A DNA stretch of 64,000 nucleotides from Bacteroidales bacterium UBA3844. GTDB lineage: Bacteria; Bacteroidota; Bacteroidia; Bacteroidales; Paludibacteraceae. The stretch spans positions 1-64,000 of the forward strand of contig DGHQ01000060.1 of NCBI GenBank assembly GCA_002392915.1. The letters run 5' to 3'. This document shows, in pieces, positions 25,296 through 35,344 of the stretch. Position 1 is the stretch's first letter; each line of letters opens with the position of its first letter. A program made the translations under genes and the position numbers. The notes under the pieces were generated by a model. It saw only the letters and a list, made by a program, of their open reading frames with translations, had not been told where the DNA came from and made no database searches.

Positions 25296-27389
25296 ATGGA
25301 CAAAATTTATCTAACACTTATTTCATTGTCGGCACTAGCATTGAATTCATATGCCGAGAAAAGTCTGTACATTCCTCGTGAATGGCAAAACCGTACAGAC
25401 ACGCTGATTTATAAAGAAAATGATCCGGACAATCAATATACGTGGTCAAAGTCTCGCTCCAAAGAGAGCGAAAACTTCATCGTATATTGGGACAACAAGT
25501 ATGGCAACACTATGCCTACTAATGCCTCATCCACTTATAGAGTGGATATTGACAACTTGCTTAATAAAGCTGAAGGTTTTTATGAAATGAATGTCGGCAA
25601 ACTAGCCTTTTGCGACGAAAGCCATTCCAACGTATCGAAATACAAGATGATGATCCTGCTCAACTATACCACAGAATGGATTTGCTACGGAGGCGGTTAC
25701 GATGACACTATCGGTGCATTATGGTTAAGTCCAAGCACCAGTAAACCTGTAGGACATTCTGTGGCACATGAAGTCGGTCACTCTTTTCAATATCAAGTCT
25801 ATGCGGATTTGAAAGGTTATGCCGGATTTCGCACGGCTATCGGAAGCGGTTCCACTTTCTGGGAACAGACTGCACAATGGCAAGCTAACCAATCATATCC
25901 TGATTTGAAATGGGATCAGAGCTGGAATCTTTTCAAAAACACTCATAACTATGCCATGACTCATGAATGGCACAGATATCAATCGTATTGGTGGCATTAT
26001 TATCTTACTGAAAAACATGGTATTGACATCATCGGCAAATTATGGAGACATAATTCAGGCAAAGGTGTCGACCCTAATCAAGCCTATATGAATATGCAAA
26101 ATATCGATGCGAACGCTCTTTATCTTGACTACTTCCACTATGCCATGAAGATGGCTACTGTTGATCTCGACGTTGCCCGCAAAGAAGCGGACCAATACTT
26201 CAATTCACTTCGTTTTGACTACATCTCTCTTGGTAACTCCAAGTATCAAGTGTCATACAGCAGTTGTCCTCAATCAACAGGATTCAATATCATTCCTCTT
26301 AATGTGCCACAAGCAGGAACAGAAATAACCACAGAATTCACTTCTTTAGCCAATGGAGCATCTCTAGCCCCAAATGACAAAAAACAGTTCTTCGACGGTG
26401 AAAAATTCACTGCAGCCAACGTCAACTCATACAATTCCGTCGCCAACTATTCAAAAAGAGGATTCCATCTTGGGTATGTGGCTTTAATGAACGATGGTTC
26501 ACGACAATATCTTTACGATGAAGATATTTATTGCACAGGTTCAGACGCTAATTCCGAAATCAGCTGCAAAATCAGCTGCGTAGTGCCAGAAGAGACAAAA
26601 CGCCTGTTCTTAGTCGTTTCTCCGTCGCCATCGGAATATATACAGCATAAATGGGATCAAGACATAACTAATGATGACCAGTGGCCATACACAGTAGAAT
26701 TCACAAACACCAACATCTACGGAGCCGCAAACATCAATAATGGTCCAATCAGCGATGTGACAATCAATTATGATGTTTATTTTCCAGCATCTTCAAGCGT
26801 TTATGTGGGCACTTCCGTAAAAGTCGACGGTACTGCAGCATCCTCACTTGGAACGGCTTTCCAGATGCAGGCAGCATCAGTAGGCGGATTGATGACGACA
26901 TGGAACAGTGCAGGCCCAACAGACGGACATGCGATGTTTTACGCTGTGGACACCAATGGTTCAATCAATAATACAGCGTCTACAGCAAATGGTTACGGCC
27001 ATTGGTTTGATGCCACAGGAAACCGCTGTGCATACGCCTCTGGATTCGTTTTCAGCGAGTTTGATGAAAAATCGATGTCATTCTCAATCGGACAATATCC
27101 TGGCAAAACAAAAGACGGAGACAGCTACACAATCCGCCAAGCTATCAAATACAAAAAAGGAAATGAGACTGCGGTTGCGACATTCGTGTTCAATATTCAT
27201 ATCACATCCTCACGCACAGGCTACGAAATAAGCAACGGCGGAAACACAGCTTCGACAGAAATCGCGTCAGAAGCCACCTATCCGGTCGAATACTATTCTA
27301 TCTCAGGCTCACGCATTTCGTCGCCACAACGCGGCGTAAACATCATAAAAATGAGCGATGGAAGCTTCAGAAAGATAATCAAGAATTAA
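25296..27389 (+). CDS. Secreted DUF6055/DUF4859 putative metalloprotease
   Basis: A 697-residue exported protein with a signal peptide (LISLSALALNSYA). Residues about 50-320 match the DUF6055 type, including an HExxH zinc-protease-like motif HEVGH (158-162) and a downstream FWEQTAQWQ glutamate. Residues about 490-640 resemble DUF4859 (INYDVYFPASSSVYVG, then FQMQAASVGG). The C-terminus (VEYYSISGSRI through GVNIIKM) looks like a short type IX type A sorting tail. A surface or secreted peptidase acting on host or dietary protein is plausible. It is divergent from the SatD-DUF3307 unit across the repeat array. Confidence 0.82.
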   Translation: MDKIYLTLISLSALALNSYAEKSLYIPREWQNRTDTLIYKENDPDNQYTWSKSRSKESENFIVYWDNKYGNTMPTNASSTYRVDIDNLLNKAEGFYEMNVGKLAFCDESHSNVSKYKMMILLNYTTEWICYGGGYDDTIGALWLSPSTSKPVGHSVAHEVGHSFQYQVYADLKGYAGFRTAIGSGSTFWEQTAQWQANQSYPDLKWDQSWNLFKNTHNYAMTHEWHRYQSYWWHYYLTEKHGIDIIGKLWRHNSGKGVDPNQAYMNMQNIDANALYLDYFHYAMKMATVDLDVARKEADQYFNSLRFDYISLGNSKYQVSYSSCPQSTGFNIIPLNVPQAGTEITTEFTSLANGASLAPNDKKQFFDGEKFTAANVNSYNSVANYSKRGFHLGYVALMNDGSRQYLYDEDIYCTGSDANSEISCKISCVVPEETKRLFLVVSPSPSEYIQHKWDQDITNDDQWPYTVEFTNTNIYGAANINNGPISDVTINYDVYFPASSSVYVGTSVKVDGTAASSLGTAFQMQAASVGGLMTTWNSAGPTDGHAMFYAVDTNGSINNTASTANGYGHWFDATGNRCAYASGFVFSEFDEKSMSFSIGQYPGKTKDGDSYTIRQAIKYKKGNETAVATFVFNIHITSSRTGYEISNGGNTASTEIASEATYPVEYYSISGSRISSPQRGVNIIKMSDGSFRKIIKN

Positions 27390-27405
27390 AAACCAGATAA
27401 AAAGG

Positions 27406-27446
27406 ATAGAGGAGACGATTTGGGTATCGTCTCCTCTATTCTTTTT
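27406..27446. terminator. Bidirectional terminator
   Basis: A perfect 14-bp stem (ATAGAGGAGACGAT, 27406-27419, and its complement at 27426-27439) around TTGGGT, with a T-rich tract on both strands. It separates two convergent genes. Confidence 0.85.
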
Positions 27447-27460
27447 ATCGCTATCAGTAA

Positions 27461-28825
27461 TTATAATTTACGAATCAATTTAATTTCCGAGTTTGGATAG
27501 TAATGCTGTAGAATCTCTGTGTATGAAAATCCTTTCTCCGCCATCACTGCCGCTCCGACCTGACATAGTCCAACACCGTGCCCCCAACCTGCGCCATAGA
27601 GCGTGAAATATTCAGTCTGGCCATCAAAGCTTTTCTCCACATAAAAAGCCGAACTCAACAAATGTGTCTTCGACAACGCCTTTCTAATCAGCAACTCCTT
27701 ACCGATCACCTTATGTCCAAGAGTTCCTATAATATCAAGACGTGAGATTCTTCCTGACTTTCCCATCTCAACTGGTCGCAAATCCACAACTTTTCCCACA
27801 TCAACTCCAATCTTCTCCTTAATCAATTGAGTCAGTTCCTCACGTGTGTATTTCACGCTCCAGCGGAACATATCCTCTGTTGTACGCTGATCGTATGCCT
27901 TCAACACTCGGCTCAATATCGAATAATCTTTAGTAGCGCAATAGACATCTGTCGGCGGATTCTTAACCCACTCCTTCAAACTCATCGCGTCTCCTGTATA
28001 ATTGATGTCATTTGCTCTGTCGACGTTGCATCTCACTGGAGAAAGATAAGCGTAATCCTCATCTGTCCAGCATGTGGAGAACTTCTCTGAAATTCCACCA
28101 CAACATTTTGAGAAACGCGCATCACACACCTCTCCGCCACTCTTAAGGATCATTCCTGCTGTCTCATTTATCGCCTCGTCGACATTATTATCTGGATTTA
28201 GTCCCTGATAACGCTGACAATGATCGTCGGAGCAGACATCAAAATCACTGTGTCCCATGACATCCCAAATCTGGATCATTTCATCGTCACAGATTTTCAA
28301 TTTTGCTTTTTTATAAATAGGATGCTGACTTCTCGCCTTCCTTTGAAGCTGCGACACCAACCATGTGCGCGAAATTATAGCATGTGCCTTCAACAGTTCA
28401 AGCGGACAAGTCGGAGCCATCTCCGAACCAATCACCGAACGGATATACTCCTCTATATCCAAGTCGTTGATAACCTGAACCTTTCCTTCCCCCTTGGCTT
28501 GAATCACAAGTATGCCACGATAAGACAATGTGTATTGCTCCTGCCAATGGAAATCCGTTCCGATCTCCACATTCTGAAGCTCAAAACAACAGGTCTTCTC
28601 GTCTTTAGGCATAAACTCTACCCTGTCTCCGTCTTTCAAATCAGCGACAGTGATTGCACATTCTTTTGAAGCAACTGTTGATTTCTCAATAACTTCATCT
28701 GCCCGGTAGATATTGCAGACATACTCGCCAGAGAATCTTACTCTAACCTCTGTTGTCAACTGTATGCCTACCCTAACTCTATCAACCTCAGCCTTCGCAT
28801 GGCATCTGCGTAAATGATTAGTCAT
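27461..28825 (-). CDS. SpoIID/LytB-domain protein
   Basis: A 454-residue protein with the SpoIID/LytB domain of amidase enhancers and lytic transglycosylases acting on peptidoglycan. The conserved parts are LDIEEYIRSVIGSEMAPTCP (glutamate-containing), AHAIISRTWLV, RFSKCCGGIS and the C-terminal YGAGWGHGVGLCQVGA. There is no obvious signal peptide at the chosen start, which is unusual for a wall-acting protein; a Bacteroidales subfamily has the same form. Its role in sugar-stem cleavage or wall remodelling is inferred from the family. Confidence 0.87.
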   Translation of the reverse strand: MTNHLRRCHAKAEVDRVRVGIQLTTEVRVRFSGEYVCNIYRADEVIEKSTVASKECAITVADLKDGDRVEFMPKDEKTCCFELQNVEIGTDFHWQEQYTLSYRGILVIQAKGEGKVQVINDLDIEEYIRSVIGSEMAPTCPLELLKAHAIISRTWLVSQLQRKARSQHPIYKKAKLKICDDEMIQIWDVMGHSDFDVCSDDHCQRYQGLNPDNNVDEAINETAGMILKSGGEVCDARFSKCCGGISEKFSTCWTDEDYAYLSPVRCNVDRANDINYTGDAMSLKEWVKNPPTDVYCATKDYSILSRVLKAYDQRTTEDMFRWSVKYTREELTQLIKEKIGVDVGKVVDLRPVEMGKSGRISRLDIIGTLGHKVIGKELLIRKALSKTHLLSSAFYVEKSFDGQTEYFTLYGAGWGHGVGLCQVGAAVMAEKGFSYTEILQHYYPNSEIKLIRKL

Positions 28826-29080
28826 AAAATATCCTTTTATTTACGGATGCGAAATTAAACAAAATTTAGTGCAAATATTCTTTCCTGTCATTTTTTTATC
28901 ATAAAAATTCGCCAAACAGTTGCATCAAAACAAATTAGCAAGATTTTACACAAAAAAAAGTTTCCTATGTATGCTTTTTTCATACGTTGGTATTATGACG
29001 TCCTCCTTATTATACTATTAATTGACAATTTTTTATTTTATCATGACTCGACTCTTAAATTTTCGTATTTTTGTAAAATC

Positions 29081-32000
29081 ATGGAGAAAATATCAAAAAT
29101 TTCGTCAATCGTCGAATCTTCCAAACTTGCCAATGAGATTAAGGCTTTCATAGATGGGGGAAAATCAAAGACAGACATTTATCTGCCAAACTGTTCGTTG
29201 CGTGCCGCGGTATCGTTGTTTGTTGCTCAACACACCAACGTCTGCCTACGAATCTGCCAGAATGAGGATGCTGCTGGATACCTTTATCAGGATGCCAGAA
29301 GTCTAATAAACACAAATGCAGAAAAGGCGGATGATTCAATAGTTTTCTTTCCTTCGTTAGACGGGAAACAACTCGACGACGATGGCCGCACGATCATGCG
29401 TACCCGTGCTCTGGAGGCTATCGAAAAGGTCAACAACCTGATGATTATCGCCTACCCGGAATCTCTGTCCGCTTCTGTGGTGAGCCCGACGAAATTAAAA
29501 AGTGAGACCTTATCCATCAAAAAGGGTAACGAGTATGATATGGACACTCTGTCTGAAAAATTCTTCAAACTTGGTCTCACCCGTGAGGAATTTGTCTATC
29601 AGCCAGGGCAATTTGCCATCCGTGGCTGCATCGTAGATGTCTTCTCTTACTCTTCTGAATTGCCATACCGTATCGACTTTTTCGGCGACGAAGTTGACTC
29701 CATCCGCACATTCGACACCACAAACCAACTTTCTGTCGACACTATCGACGAGTGTACTATCGTTGGTAATGTGCTTAACTCAAATGACTCTGAAAAGAGA
29801 CATACACTGGTGGACTATTTGCCTAAAGACACCATCGTGATGATGGATAATGACGAGTATGTGCTGGGCACTCTTGCCAATCGTGGAGCAGAAAACGCAG
29901 TCGCTAAGATAGAGGAAATGAGATGTCTCAACATCCATGGAGAAAAGCGGAATGGCATCATTGCCGACGCTAATTTAAGCCCAGTCTTTGCTAAAAACTA
30001 CAATCTTCTTGCCGACTATATCAAAAAGCAAAAGGAGGTTTGTGGATCCGTGCTCATTGCCACTGAAAACGCCCGTCAACGTGAACGTCTAGAGACTATT
30101 TTGTCCGACCTCAAAATTGAAGATGGCTACGAATTCATCAACGGGACTCTCCATTCTGGTTTCTCTTTCGAAAATGTCACTTTGCTTGTCGAGCATGAAA
30201 TTTTCGGTCGTTACCACCGCTATCAACTTACCAATAAGGACAGCAGACGTGGCAAGGAAGCACTCACGCTCAAAGAACTGAAAAACCTATCCATCGGTGA
30301 TTTCGTGGTACATGATGATTTCGGAATCGGTGTGTTTGGCGGACTTGTCATGCAACGCAATGGCAATATCGAGCAGGAAATGGTGAGAATCAACTATAAA
30401 GACGGAGGACTTATCATGGTAAGCCTTAATTCTCTCCATAAGGTTTCCAAATATCGTGGTTCAGATTCAGAAAACGTGAAAATCAGCAAATTGGGTGGAG
30501 CCACATGGAGCAATATCAAATATAAGACTAAAGAAAAGCTGAAAGATATCGCACGTGACCTTATTCTTCTCTACGCTATGCGCAAAAAGGAGCAAGGCTA
30601 CAGTTTCAGTCCCGACTCTTTCATGCAGGCCGAACTTGAATCCAACTTTGAATTCCAAGACACTCCCGACCAGGCAAAAGCCACAGCCGACGTGAAACGC
30701 GACATGGAGAGTGCACGTCCGATGGATCGTCTTGTTTGTGGAGACGTGGGATTTGGAAAGACAGAAATTGCTGTCAGAGCAGCATTGAAAGCAGCATGCG
30801 ATAACAAACAAGTGGCAGTGCTGGTGCCGACAACTGTTTTGGCATTCCAACACTACAAAACCTTCTCACGCCGTCTGAAAGATTTGCCTGTGAAGGTCGA
30901 CTATCTCAGCCGTACACGCTCGTCTTCTGAAACGAAAGAGGTTTTGAAAAAAATTGAGAACGGAAATATAAACATCATCATAGGCACACATAAGTTGATC
31001 GGGAAAAGTGTGAAATTCCACGATTTAGGTTTGCTCATCATCGACGAAGAACAAAAATTCGGAGTGACAGCGAAAGAGAAAATCAAGGAAATGAAAGTCA
31101 ACGTTGACACTCTCACACTGACTGCCACCCCTATCCCCCGCACTCTGCAGTTTTCTCTGCTAGGGGCTCGCGACCTTAGCGTCATCAACACTCCTCCTGC
31201 CGGACGTTATCCCGTCGAAACTCATCTTTGCAGATTCGACAAAGCGATCGTATCCAAAGCGATAGAAGCTGAATTAAACCGTGGAGGGCAAGTGCTTTTC
31301 GTCAACAACAATATCAAGGATCTTGACAACATAAAGCATTTCATCATCAGCGGTGTGCCTACAGCACGTGTGATCATTGCCCACGGAAAAATGAGTGGAG
31401 AGGAGATTGAAAGCGCCATGCTCGACTTTGTGCAGCATGAATATGACGTGTTGCTCAGCACCTCCATTATTGAGAGTGGAATCGATATTTCCAACTGCAA
31501 CACTATAATAATCAACAACGCGCAGAACTTCGGTTTGAGCGACCTTCATCAGTTGCGTGGACGTGTGGGACGCTCGGATATCCAGGCATACTGTTATCTG
31601 ATGGCTCCACCAATGGAAGCGTTGAGCGATGAGAGCCGCAAACGACTGGAAGCCATCACTACATATACTGAGCTTGGCAGCGGACTTAATATTGCCATGC
31701 GAGACCTTGACATCCGTGGAGCTGGCAACCTGCTTGGAAAAGAACAGAGCGGATTCATTGCCGACTTGGGATACGAGACATACAAAAAGATTCTTGCAAG
31801 TGCTGTTGAGGAATTGCGTCAGAACGAATTTCATGAGATTTTCGCCGATGATCCCAACGCCAACAATGCCAACGAAATATTACGCACCGACTGCAGCATA
31901 GAGACTGATTTATGCGCATTGATTCCAGACAATTACGTGGAGAATGTCAGTGAAAGATTATCGCTATACCGTGAACTGGACTCTTTGCAGACAGAAGAAA

Positions 32001-32344
32001 GTTTGGTGAAATTCGCCAAGAATCTCAAAGACCGATTCGGTGATATACCAGAACCAGCACAACGTCTGATGGAAATTGTGAGCATCAGATTTATCGCCAA
32101 CAACCTAGGATTTGAGCGACTTACATTCAAAAACAATCACGTCTGCGCTTATTTTACAACAGACAAAACAGACCAATATTTCCAAAGCGAAATCTTTGGC
32201 AAGATACTCGCCTACCTTCAATCTCACGTTGAACGATGCAAATTAGGGGAAAAGAAAGGAAAACCAGCGTTTGAGATATTCGACGTCCAATCTCTATCAG
32301 AGACAAAACAACTGCTGGAAGAAATTATAAATGCTAATTTATAA
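29081..32344 (+). CDS. mfd: Transcription-repair coupling factor Mfd
   Basis: The DNA translocase that removes stalled RNA polymerase and recruits UvrA. From the chosen ATG it has 1087 residues, normal for the Bacteroidota form. An upstream ATG at 28967 would add 38 hydrophobic, unconserved residues and cross the -7-like TATTTTTG at 29066-29073, so I reject it. Domains: UvrB-like N-terminal region, CarD-like RNA polymerase interaction domain (SIGDFVVHDDFGIGVF), and a RecG-like helicase with GDVGFGKTE (Walker A), DEEQKFG (motif II), LTATPIPRTL, and RGRVGRS (motif VI), then the TRCF domain. Confidence 0.96.
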   Translation: MEKISKISSIVESSKLANEIKAFIDGGKSKTDIYLPNCSLRAAVSLFVAQHTNVCLRICQNEDAAGYLYQDARSLINTNAEKADDSIVFFPSLDGKQLDDDGRTIMRTRALEAIEKVNNLMIIAYPESLSASVVSPTKLKSETLSIKKGNEYDMDTLSEKFFKLGLTREEFVYQPGQFAIRGCIVDVFSYSSELPYRIDFFGDEVDSIRTFDTTNQLSVDTIDECTIVGNVLNSNDSEKRHTLVDYLPKDTIVMMDNDEYVLGTLANRGAENAVAKIEEMRCLNIHGEKRNGIIADANLSPVFAKNYNLLADYIKKQKEVCGSVLIATENARQRERLETILSDLKIEDGYEFINGTLHSGFSFENVTLLVEHEIFGRYHRYQLTNKDSRRGKEALTLKELKNLSIGDFVVHDDFGIGVFGGLVMQRNGNIEQEMVRINYKDGGLIMVSLNSLHKVSKYRGSDSENVKISKLGGATWSNIKYKTKEKLKDIARDLILLYAMRKKEQGYSFSPDSFMQAELESNFEFQDTPDQAKATADVKRDMESARPMDRLVCGDVGFGKTEIAVRAALKAACDNKQVAVLVPTTVLAFQHYKTFSRRLKDLPVKVDYLSRTRSSSETKEVLKKIENGNINIIIGTHKLIGKSVKFHDLGLLIIDEEQKFGVTAKEKIKEMKVNVDTLTLTATPIPRTLQFSLLGARDLSVINTPPAGRYPVETHLCRFDKAIVSKAIEAELNRGGQVLFVNNNIKDLDNIKHFIISGVPTARVIIAHGKMSGEEIESAMLDFVQHEYDVLLSTSIIESGIDISNCNTIIINNAQNFGLSDLHQLRGRVGRSDIQAYCYLMAPPMEALSDESRKRLEAITTYTELGSGLNIAMRDLDIRGAGNLLGKEQSGFIADLGYETYKKILASAVEELRQNEFHEIFADDPNANNANEILRTDCSIETDLCALIPDNYVENVSERLSLYRELDSLQTEESLVKFAKNLKDRFGDIPEPAQRLMEIVSIRFIANNLGFERLTFKNNHVCAYFTTDKTDQYFQSEIFGKILAYLQSHVERCKLGEKKGKPAFEIFDVQSLSETKQLLEEIINANL

Positions 32345-32357
32345 AATAAATTAAAAA

Positions 32358-32390
32358 AGTCCACAAAACAGAAATGCAGTTTTGTGGACT
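32358..32390 (-). terminator. Terminator of the 257-residue gene
   Basis: A perfect 12-bp stem (AGTCCACAAAAC / GTTTTGTGGACT) with a 9-nt loop. Read on the minus strand it is followed by TTTTTT, 21 bp after that gene's stop. Confidence 0.8.
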
Positions 32391-32410
32391 AAAAATTACG
32401 TAAATCTATT

Positions 32411-33184
32411 TTATCGTCTTTCTATCTCTTCAAAAGTTTGAGCGACCAAATATAGTTGTGAAGGATTATTTATCGAAAGCTCGATAGCTTTGTTTACAGC
32501 TGTCTCTGCTCTATTGTAAATCACAACTGAAATCTCGTCGCGGACATAATAATCCCAAGCTGAATCACCGTTTTCCATAACCGGTTTGTTTGTTATGATC
32601 TGGAAACCTTCCTTCTGACAATAGAATGGTGAATGACCGTCGTTGAAATTATCGTTGAAGAAGATAATTTTACCGTTGCGCACTACACAATATCTCTTCA
32701 AAACCGACAACACATAGGCATCTTTGAACGACGAATTAGGATCTACCCTATCATACTCATCGTATGAGCAAAGATAAGAGAACGATTGTGACGCAAAGAA
32801 ATAATTTTTGTCTGACATCTCAAAAAGATCAATCTTCGACGATGGATAATTATAATACGTAAGTCCAGCGAAATTCGTTTTTGAATCAGATGAAGCCATT
32901 TCGCTTGGCACTCTGCTTGTGAAACGAGAGGAATTGTCTTTCTTCATCACCACATCAGTGTTGTTCTCATTCACATCTCTATTTTGATTTTGAGTCTTTC
33001 CTGTAGTGTTTTTGATAAGTTCATTGATCAGATTGTTGAATGCGCCAATGCTTGAATCAGCCAAATCCTTGAATGACATCAAGTTGCCGACGTTTGACAA
33101 AATTTTGTTCAACAACTCAGGATTCTTGTTATCCAATTCCTCAAACAACTTTCTGTTGTCTGCATGTAGTTCTTCCTTATTCAT
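32411..33184 (-). CDS. Hypothetical protein
   Basis: A 257-residue protein I do not recognise. It is probably cytoplasmic: no signal peptide or membrane helix. Residues 1-70 are helical (EELHADNRKLFEELDNKN, then LADSSIGAFNNLINELIKN). A polar low-complexity linker follows (70-100), then a folded-looking region with aromatic-rich strands (FAGLTYYNYPSSKIDLFEM, then YFFASQSFSYLCSYDEYD). It is a single-gene unit with its own terminator, between mfd and the DUF4424-like gene. No catalytic motif is evident. Confidence 0.7.
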   Translation of the reverse strand: MNKEELHADNRKLFEELDNKNPELLNKILSNVGNLMSFKDLADSSIGAFNNLINELIKNTTGKTQNQNRDVNENNTDVVMKKDNSSRFTSRVPSEMASSDSKTNFAGLTYYNYPSSKIDLFEMSDKNYFFASQSFSYLCSYDEYDRVDPNSSFKDAYVLSVLKRYCVVRNGKIIFFNDNFNDGHSPFYCQKEGFQIITNKPVMENGDSAWDYYVRDEISVVIYNRAETAVNKAIELSINNPSQLYLVAQTFEEIERR

Positions 33185-33311
33185 AGCAAATATATTTAAT
33201 TGGTTTTATAGCGTAAATATACAATTAAATTGATTCTTATATATGCGACGGTGCAATTTTAACCTTTATTTAAGATTTAGTATATTTATTTAACAAAACC
33301 GATGTCAAGAA

Positions 33312-35180
33312 TCATATCTTATGCTTTTTTTGCCAACAGACACATCCCAAAACAATCAAAACAGTGAAAATCAAAGCACCTATCAACACAGATAGCGGGA
33401 TTTCTCTGTTCATTATGACGACTTTTGGAGTAGCTTCTTCCTGCTCTAAAACAGAAACAGTGTCTGAAATTCCATCTTCATCTATTTCTTCACTGAAATA
33501 AGAATAAGACATAAGTGTTCCTGTGTAGAAACTATTCTTTGACCTATTCATAAGTTCGATTATATTCTGAAATATAGGGAATTTACTCTCTTTGTCTTGT
33601 CTTAACATATCTCCCATATCTGAAGGAATTGGTAAAAACCAAAATTCAGTGATCTTAGTTGTATCTTGGTTTTTATTTCCCATAAAACAATCTTCTATAG
33701 TCAAACGATATCTTCCAGCTGGAAAATAATTTATCCCTACAACACTGTTTATACGATGCCAATTATACAACAATGGGAAACATCGCATATCATATTTGGA
33801 CAAATTATAAGAAATTGTATCAGATTCAGTCTCAAATCGATTAAGTTTGATTTTCTTAATCCAATTGCAATTGTATATAGATGTATCAGTAGAGAAATCA
33901 GCCTTTTTTTCATCATATGTCATAAATCGTCCATCTATTGATTCGAAAACCCTATCTGATTCATTAAGAATTTTTTTGAACTCATTAAGATCATTTTGTG
34001 TGTCAAAATTACCATTTGTGCCATTACAAATGAATGGTCCTATTGCATCTTGAGATAACGTAAAATCTAATTTTGCATTTTTCCAATCCACAATAGAACA
34101 AGAAGTAAATTGACTCTTGTCCATGGCTGCATTGGCATTAATCCACAATGATGAGCGAACATCCTTCAATGGTATTGATTTTAATTCATCATACTTTGGT
34201 TCAGGGAAATATTCATGATCATACGAGGAAGTATAGTTCTGAAAGAACTTAAAATAATCCCCCTCGACTGGTTTATAATTATTTTTATAATATATGCCAC
34301 AGTGTTCCAACTCGTTACAACACAAGTAATCAAAACTGCTATTTAAATAATTCTTGGATACGCTTTTCATATCACAATTAAGGGTCGCCACCATAAATGA
34401 TTGAATATTATCCTTCCACGTGCCACCAGTAGATATATCATAAGTGTAACCATATTCACCATTGTAATTCTGTTTCATCGACTCAACTCTATATTTTACG
34501 ACCACTTTGGAATAAGCATTTGGCAAAAACTTTAGTTGATGATGAAAATGAAATTGCATTTTTATCTCTTTTGAAGAGACGGAGCTCTCGATTCCTACAT
34601 TTTGAATATCAACAAATTGTCCATTCTGTTCTATCTCGCATTCAGGAATATATGAGTTTTCACTAAAACTAGTAGACATGGTGTTTTCCAATTCTAAAGA
34701 ATCTATATATCCGACATAGTTTTTCCAACTCATCACACGCAACTCTTTATCATGTTGTTGGACCAACTCCTTTATCCTATCATTTATAGCAATAGAACCA
34801 TCCAGACCAACAACTTCTTTTGGATCAATTGTATCTTTAGTTCCCAACAACATCCTTAAAACACGGAATGAGTAACATCTCCATAATTCATACTCATTTT
34901 CCTTGACATTTTCTATAGTATAAGGAAGCACAACATCAATCGGAAACGCACAGTCTACGGTCACTGTATCATCCGTCGTATTTTTGAAGACAAATATTGC
35001 AGTGACGCTGTCCATACTACATATCATCAACTCTTTCTCTAATGCAATTTTATCATTTGGCTCTTTCACATAAATATTGCCGTATGTCCAATCCTCTACA
35101 TTAGTTGTACCTCCGTCGTCTGCCATAAGAGAGAATATGACAGATATCTGTATAAATAGAAAGAAAAGTATTCGCTTCAT
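33312..35180 (-). CDS. Exported membrane-anchored protein (DUF4424-like)
   Basis: A protein of 622 residues with a signal peptide (MKRILFFLFIQISVIFS) and a single C-terminal transmembrane helix (LSVLIGALIFTVLIVLGCVC) followed by a basic tail, so mostly periplasmic. The region just after the signal (LEKELMICSMDSVTAIFVF, then FPIDVVLPY) resembles DUF4424, a family of periplasmic beta-rich proteins. I start it at 35180, because the alternative ATG at 35201 lies inside the -7 element TATCTTTG (35206-35199) and would not be in the transcript. The function is unknown. Confidence 0.72.
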   Translation of the reverse strand: MKRILFFLFIQISVIFSLMADDGGTTNVEDWTYGNIYVKEPNDKIALEKELMICSMDSVTAIFVFKNTTDDTVTVDCAFPIDVVLPYTIENVKENEYELWRCYSFRVLRMLLGTKDTIDPKEVVGLDGSIAINDRIKELVQQHDKELRVMSWKNYVGYIDSLELENTMSTSFSENSYIPECEIEQNGQFVDIQNVGIESSVSSKEIKMQFHFHHQLKFLPNAYSKVVVKYRVESMKQNYNGEYGYTYDISTGGTWKDNIQSFMVATLNCDMKSVSKNYLNSSFDYLCCNELEHCGIYYKNNYKPVEGDYFKFFQNYTSSYDHEYFPEPKYDELKSIPLKDVRSSLWINANAAMDKSQFTSCSIVDWKNAKLDFTLSQDAIGPFICNGTNGNFDTQNDLNEFKKILNESDRVFESIDGRFMTYDEKKADFSTDTSIYNCNWIKKIKLNRFETESDTISYNLSKYDMRCFPLLYNWHRINSVVGINYFPAGRYRLTIEDCFMGNKNQDTTKITEFWFLPIPSDMGDMLRQDKESKFPIFQNIIELMNRSKNSFYTGTLMSYSYFSEEIDEDGISDTVSVLEQEEATPKVVIMNREIPLSVLIGALIFTVLIVLGCVCWQKKHKI

Positions 35181-35198
35181 AGTCCTAATTTTTGGATG

Positions 35199-35206
35199 CA
35201 AAGATA
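35199..35206 (-). promoter_or_regulatory. -7 element (TATCTTTG) that decides the start of the DUF4424-like gene
   Basis: On the minus strand TATCTTTG lies 18 bp before the ATG at 35180. The more distal ATG at 35201 overlaps it, which favours the shorter protein. Confidence 0.5.
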
Positions 35207-35255
35207 ATCGTATTTTATGGCATCATCTATTTTATTTGAAATTAAAATTAAAAAA

Positions 35256-35305
35256 TAGCCTACAATAATGGATTTGTCTTACGACGCCACCAATACTGTA
35301 GGCTA
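35256..35305 (-). terminator. Possible terminator of ileS
   Basis: TAGCCTACA and TGTAGGCTA (9-bp perfect stem) flank a long 32-nt loop. On the minus strand the stem is followed by TTTTTT, about 40 bp after the ileS stop. The long loop makes it weaker than others here. Confidence 0.4.
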
Positions 35306-35344
35306 ATATTTAAGATTGACCGTCTTTATGGTCTTATATCACAC

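Noticed and set aside
28967..29080. Upstream ATG extending Mfd by 38 residues
   Set aside because: The extension is hydrophobic and unlike Mfd, and a -7-like element lies just before the ATG at 29081.
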